A DNA stretch of 64,000 nt from Rhizobium redzepovicii (GTDB taxonomy: Bacteria > Pseudomonadota > Alphaproteobacteria > Rhizobiales > Rhizobiaceae): positions 1-64,000 of the forward strand of contig NZ_JAILYH010000011.1 in assembly GCF_019793435.1 (NCBI RefSeq). Reading direction: 5' to 3'. Every line of letters begins with the position of its first letter. The first letter of the stretch is position 1. The position numbers and the translations under genes are program-made. Positions 60,708-64,000 of this stretch are shown here, piece by piece. The notes under the pieces are model-generated. The model was given only the letters and a program-made list of their open reading frames with translations. It was not told where the DNA came from and searched no databases.

Positions 60708-62060
60708 TCAAGCGGCCTTGCTGTGACTACGCCCCAAAGAACCGAAGTAGGCGTCAAACGCAGCAGCCACGGCCCGAACCATGAACCGGGCATTCTTGCT
60801 AACGAGCACGCGGCTTCCGTCGACGGTCACCACGCCATCGGAAACCAGAGCGTCCAGCCGATCGTTCCGTTCGAGCAGAAGGCGCGGGTCATACCCGGCC
60901 GTATTGCTCAACGCTCCGAAGTCAACTTCGAAATCGCACATGAGCCGTTCGATAACAGCCGCCCGGAGCTTGTCCTCCGCGGTAAGGACGTATCCTTTCG
61001 CGGTGGGAAGAACTCCGGAGGAAACCATCTCGGCGTAGCGGCCGATCGCGACATGATTCTGGAAATATCCAGCAGGCAGGCGACCAATCGCCGAAGCGCC
61101 GAAACCGATGAGGGTATCGCAGTCGTCGGTCGTATAGCCCTGGAAGTTGCGGTGCAGCGTACCTGAAGCGGAAGCGACGGCGAGTTGGTCGTCCGGCAAT
61201 GCAAAGTGGTCGAGGCCGACGCGGACATATCCGGCGGAGACAAGTTCAGACGCGATCGCTTCTGCCTGCTCGTTACGTTGCCGGGCGTCGGGACGTGCTG
61301 ATTCGTCGATCAGACGCTGATGCTTTTTGAAAGTAGGAACGTGTGCGTAGCCGAACACGGCGAACCGTTCGGGGCGAAGCTTCACCGCAAGCCTCACCGT
61401 ATCCACGCACGACTGGACAGTCTGATGAGGCAGGCCGTAAATCAGGTCGAAGTTCGTGCTCGTCACGCCATGGGCGCGCAGTCCGACGATTGCCGCCTGT
61501 GTCTGGCCGAACGTCTGGATGCGATTGATGGCTTTCTGAACAACCGGATCAAAGCTCTGGACGCCAAGGCTTGCCCGGTTCACCCCATTTTCTCCGAGCG
61601 CTAGGATCATCTCGCTGGTCAACGTTCGTGGATCGATCTCGACCGCGACAGTGCAGTCGTTTTCGAAGGCGAAACTATTCGTAAGCGTCATCATAAGCGC
61701 TTTGAACTCGTGCGGCTTCATGATCGTTGGGGTCCCTCCGCCAAAATGCACGTTCTTGACGGGCAAATTGTTTCCGGCAGCCGAAGAAACCATTCCAATC
61801 TCTTTGGTCATCACCTCAAGGTAGTCGAGGATCGGGGCGTCCTGCTTGGTGATGGTCGTGTGGCAACCGCAGTACCAGCACATGGATCGGCAGAAGGGGA
61901 TGTGCAGGTACAGCGAGGCCGGCCCCGTGCCCCTCAAGCCAGCCAGGCCGTTCGAATATTCCTGCGATCCGACGGCATCAGAAAAGGCGGGCGCTGTTGG
62001 ATAGCTGGTGTAGCGGGGTAGTCGGGCGTCGCCGTATTTGTCGACAAGGGCGTCGGACAT
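60708..62060 (-). CDS. hemN: Oxygen-independent coproporphyrinogen III oxidase
   Basis: 450 residues, full length for HemN. The radical-SAM cluster motif is in PFCRSMCWYCGCH (CxxxCxxC plus the extra Cys). LPRYTSYPTAPAF, HFGGGTPT and EIDPRTLT are family boxes. It decarboxylates coproporphyrinogen III without oxygen, so heme can be made under microaerobic conditions. An FNR-like box lies 58 bases upstream. It complements the FixK-boxed hemA in the same region. Confidence 0.95.
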   Translation of the reverse strand: MSDALVDKYGDARLPRYTSYPTAPAFSDAVGSQEYSNGLAGLRGTGPASLYLHIPFCRSMCWYCGCHTTITKQDAPILDYLEVMTKEIGMVSSAAGNNLPVKNVHFGGGTPTIMKPHEFKALMMTLTNSFAFENDCTVAVEIDPRTLTSEMILALGENGVNRASLGVQSFDPVVQKAINRIQTFGQTQAAIVGLRAHGVTSTNFDLIYGLPHQTVQSCVDTVRLAVKLRPERFAVFGYAHVPTFKKHQRLIDESARPDARQRNEQAEAIASELVSAGYVRVGLDHFALPDDQLAVASASGTLHRNFQGYTTDDCDTLIGFGASAIGRLPAGYFQNHVAIGRYAEMVSSGVLPTAKGYVLTAEDKLRAAVIERLMCDFEVDFGALSNTAGYDPRLLLERNDRLDALVSDGVVTVDGSRVLVSKNARFMVRAVAAAFDAYFGSLGRSHSKAA

Positions 62061-62117
62061 TTTCGCATCCTCAAAAAAGCGTGTGATGCGTTATGCGCCT
62101 TGGCGAGCGCCTACTCG

Positions 62118-62131
62118 TTGTCATGGATCAA
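62118..62131 (-). promoter_or_regulatory. FNR/FixK-like box upstream of hemN
   Basis: TTGTC-ATGG-ATCAA; one base off consensus in the left half. It lies 58 bases before the hemN start, the usual distance. Confidence 0.6.
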
Positions 62132-62313
62132 TCACGCCGCGAACAATTTGCCGAAACGCCCAGCCCGCGCTGTGCCAACCGTATGCGATAGAGCGCTAAA
62201 ATCTTGGGAACTCGCACTCGCCAACTCTCCTGCGAACGTGGATCCCAATACAAAGAGGCACGCATTTCAACAGCCGGCGTTCTTCTTCGCCGCCAACAAG
62301 AAAGGTCATGCCA

Positions 62314-62409
62314 ATGGTCCAGCTTCGTGAGCTTGACGTAGGACAGATCCTGCGAAATGGCGGGATGCCCTTCCAAACGGGACGCCGCAGATGCCGGCAA
62401 CTGATGTGA
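62314..62409 (+). pseudogene. DUF2249 N-terminal fragment
   Basis: An ATG opens VQLRELDVGQILRNGGMPFQ, which resembles the start of DUF2249 proteins (ELDVRPxLRxGxEPF). It then runs out of homology and stops inside the next gene. Such domains often neighbour DUF59 and hemerythrin-like genes in denitrification loci. Recognised by eye only. Confidence 0.35.
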
Positions 62410-62726
62410 CGAAGGAGCAAGTTTTCGCCGCGTTGCGGGAGATTGAGGGTCCGGAAGTCGGAACGAACCTTGTCGACCTTGGGCTGATCTACGAGGTCGA
62501 TACGACAGAAGCCGGCGTCGTCAAGATCGAGATGACCACGACTACCCGCTTCTGTCCGGCGTCAGCCTTCATCATCGAGGCAGTCAAGACCCGCGTTGGG
62601 ACGATCGCCGGCGTCGGCGAAGTAGTCATCGATCTAGTCTACGAGCCTCCATGGTCGGCCGAAATGGCGACGCTATTTTCCTTCAAGCAACCAAGCGTAA
62701 AAATTACGGTCGGACGCAAGCCATGA
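62391..62726 (+). CDS. DUF59/MIP18-family Fe-S assembly factor
   Basis: 111 residues. VFAALREIEGPEVGTNLVDL followed by GLIYEV, and TTRFCPASAFI with the conserved Cys, are the MIP18/PaaD/SufT-like signature. Proteins of this type help insert Fe-S clusters. It ends in an ATGA overlap with the next gene. Placement near hemN and nor remnants fits service of low-oxygen metalloenzymes, by inference. Confidence 0.8.
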   Translation: MPATDVTKEQVFAALREIEGPEVGTNLVDLGLIYEVDTTEAGVVKIEMTTTTRFCPASAFIIEAVKTRVGTIAGVGEVVIDLVYEPPWSAEMATLFSFKQPSVKITVGRKP

Positions 62727-63010
62727 ACATCGATCTCAAAGGCCTGGTGCTTGACGCAACCGACCTGGCCGGACGTTTCGGATTGTCGCCCGACGCGCTT
62801 CGTAGCCAAATGCGGCGAGGTCTGGTTCGCGGAGTGGTCGAGGCCGGCGTTGGCGAAGACGCCGGGAGGACTCGCTTTTCCGTGCGCTTCGGAAATCGGG
62901 TCTGGATTGCGGTCGTTGGCATTGGCGGTGAGAGTCTGAGCGAGGAAATGAAATTCGTCGCCTCCGCTGTGCCTCGGGTTTCAAGCGTTTCGTGCAAAAC
63001 GGGCGGATAA
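62723..63010 (+). CDS. Small DUF6522-like protein
   Basis: 95 residues from the ATG at 62723, overlapping the DUF59 stop by four bases. It begins NIDLKGLVLDATDLAGRFGL and ends in a small beta-sheet (TRFSVRFGNRVWIAVVG). It resembles small rhizobial proteins of the DUF6522 type found in nitrogen-oxide and low-oxygen loci. Function unknown. The overlap makes it certain to be co-translated with the Fe-S factor. Confidence 0.6.
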   Translation: MNIDLKGLVLDATDLAGRFGLSPDALRSQMRRGLVRGVVEAGVGEDAGRTRFSVRFGNRVWIAVVGIGGESLSEEMKFVASAVPRVSSVSCKTGG

Positions 63011-63181
63011 TCACAGCTAAATAACGATCAAGTCCAGCGCCTGCTGCCAGATCCATATTCCACACGTACTTCGTCGCGGGAGGCATGGCAGCAATAGAGG
63101 ATGCCTGGTTCATCCTCGGTTTCGTTCCAAGGTCGACAGGGTGTTCGGCAAGGTGCCGGAGGCCGGCGGACCCTCACTCGT

Positions 63182-63400
63182 CTATCGGGTATCTTCGAGC
63201 ATGAGTGCCGTAATCAGATACCCAACGCCCAGCATGCTGGCGAACAGGTACACGAACAAACCCTGCGCGACGTAATAATCCGTCGGACTCGCTGAGTACA
63301 TTCCGGCAAACCTGTTGTTCCAAACAACGAACCCGACCGCACACCCCAGCCCAGCACCGGCTGCGAGGCGGGTGAGCATGAATGAAATCAACCGAGGCAT
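63182..63400 (-). CDS. 72-residue two-helix membrane protein
   Basis: MPRLISFMLTRLAAGAGLGC begins the first helix; GLFVYLFASMLGVGYLITAL forms the second. The connecting loop is NNRFAGMYSASPTDYY. The pattern resembles small integral proteins found beside oxidases and NO-related genes in rhizobia, but I cannot name it. It lies directly after the kinase remnant. Confidence 0.5.
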   Translation of the reverse strand: MPRLISFMLTRLAAGAGLGCAVGFVVWNNRFAGMYSASPTDYYVAQGLFVYLFASMLGVGYLITALMLEDTR

Positions 63401-63439
63401 CTCGCGTCTCCATGGTCTCCGCGCTCAACGTATGAGCGC

Positions 63440-63967
63440 TGATCAAGTTCCGGTGGCAAAAGGCGCCTTCGATCAATTGGGGTGGCGTGTGCCGGACGGC
63501 GTTCTTGATCAAATTGCGGAGCGCGTCTCTCAACAAGGCTGGGGCACCCCGCAGCAGAGCGGACTCGACCTGCGAAGAGAACTCCAGTGAATGGTTGTTC
63601 TCATAGACCATGGAGCGAGTTGAGCCACGATAGACGAGCCTAGCTCGATGAGGTCGATGTCTTCGAAAGTGCTATGGTCAAAACCGTCCAACCGCGCGAG
63701 AGCGGTGAGCGGACCGACGAAGCGAACGAGATCGTCGAGATTGGCCTCCGCCTGCCTGGCGCGGGGATGGTCTATACGGCCGAGTTCCAGCTTCAAAACC
63801 GCAAGCGGCGTGCAGATCTCATGTGCAATCCCGGATGTTAGGATCTTCTGTGATTTCATTAGCTCTCCGACCCGCTCGAAGGCGCGGTTGACCGCGATCA
63901 CAACATGGGCGACACATTTTGAAGCGAAGCGCCCGGACTCGTGACCGTCAAGTACCACGAGGAACAC
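63440..63967 (-). pseudogene. Sensor histidine kinase remnant, frameshifted
   Basis: The first frame gives VGELMKSQKILTSGIAHEIC and TPLAVLKLELG, a HisKA phosphoacceptor box in which the usual Arg of HEIRTPL is Cys, and continues to IVAQLAPW. After a shift near 63605 the second frame gives LLRDALRNLIKNAVRHTPP, the N-box of the HATPase domain, which then breaks off without G-boxes. Sensor and HAMP regions upstream are missing or lie beyond the frame. Not functional as read. Confidence 0.7.
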
Positions 63968-64000
63968 TCTTTAGCCGTTTCCCCTTGATATTCGATCGGT

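Noticed and set aside
1..64000. CRISPR array, rRNA or tRNA genes
   Set aside because: No spaced direct repeats of array type, no rRNA segments, and no tRNA-like T-loop with matching arms were found on reading both strands. A tRNA scan would be decisive.

Overview
The window looks like an accessory replicon or genomic-island region of a Rhizobium-type alphaproteobacterium (family Rhizobiaceae). The evidence is the gene set: an intact fixNOQP and fixGHIS cbb3-oxidase cluster, FixK, a hybrid FixL with a heme-binding PAS domain, an ALA-synthase hemA, pseudoazurin and hemN. At least eight clear FNR/FixK boxes (TTGAy-N4-rTCAA) are present, plus a direct-repeat K-box upstream of fixK. No nif or nod genes and no rRNA or tRNA were recognised.

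Left part (1-30250): a mobile, defence-like accessory island. From the left it holds two decayed IS66 TnpA remnants that bracket a two-gene SF1-helicase operon. Next come a metallo-beta-lactamase-fold protein, secreted and zinc-finger orphans, an HNH-like protein, a periplasmic ClpP/SDH-like protease fused to PAN repeats, an L,D-transpeptidase, and a run of hypothetical genes. A DUF4160/DUF2442-HTH pair follows, with an operator lying inside its promoter. The most unusual item is a three-gene operon at 19126-21347, whose central gene encodes a proteasome-beta/HslV-like Ntn hydrolase with Thr1 placed directly after the initiator Met. The island ends in a four-gene tyrosine-recombinase module (21424-28944) and a complete thyA. 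It abuts a resident thyA cut off after about two thirds of its length, at about 30250. The likely reading is that the element entered thyA and carries a replacement; the missing 3' end of the resident gene is not seen in the window.

Right part (30251-64000): a low-oxygen respiration region. A universal stress protein, a decayed metal P-type ATPase end, and hemA come first. Divergent from hemA is a ccmCDG operon, followed by a CBS-BON protein and a ccmIEFH operon. Then come an OmpR-type regulator (FxkR candidate), a Crp/Fnr regulator, fixGHIS, fixNOQP, fixK, hybrid fixL and pseudoazurin. Heme synthesis (hemA, hemN), cytochrome c maturation (both ccm operons), cbb3 oxidase and its assembly system, and the copper electron carrier all carry FixK-type boxes. 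They can therefore be switched on together by the hFixL-FxkR-FixK cascade when oxygen falls.

The right part also shows decay. A ycnI-copCD copper locus has two in-frame stops and frameshifts. A nitric-oxide-reductase cluster is reduced to intact norE, a norF remnant and a broken norD, with norCBQ missing. A sensor kinase at the right edge is frameshifted. The picture is of a former denitrification/microaerobic plasmid segment that kept microaerobic respiration and lost NO reduction.
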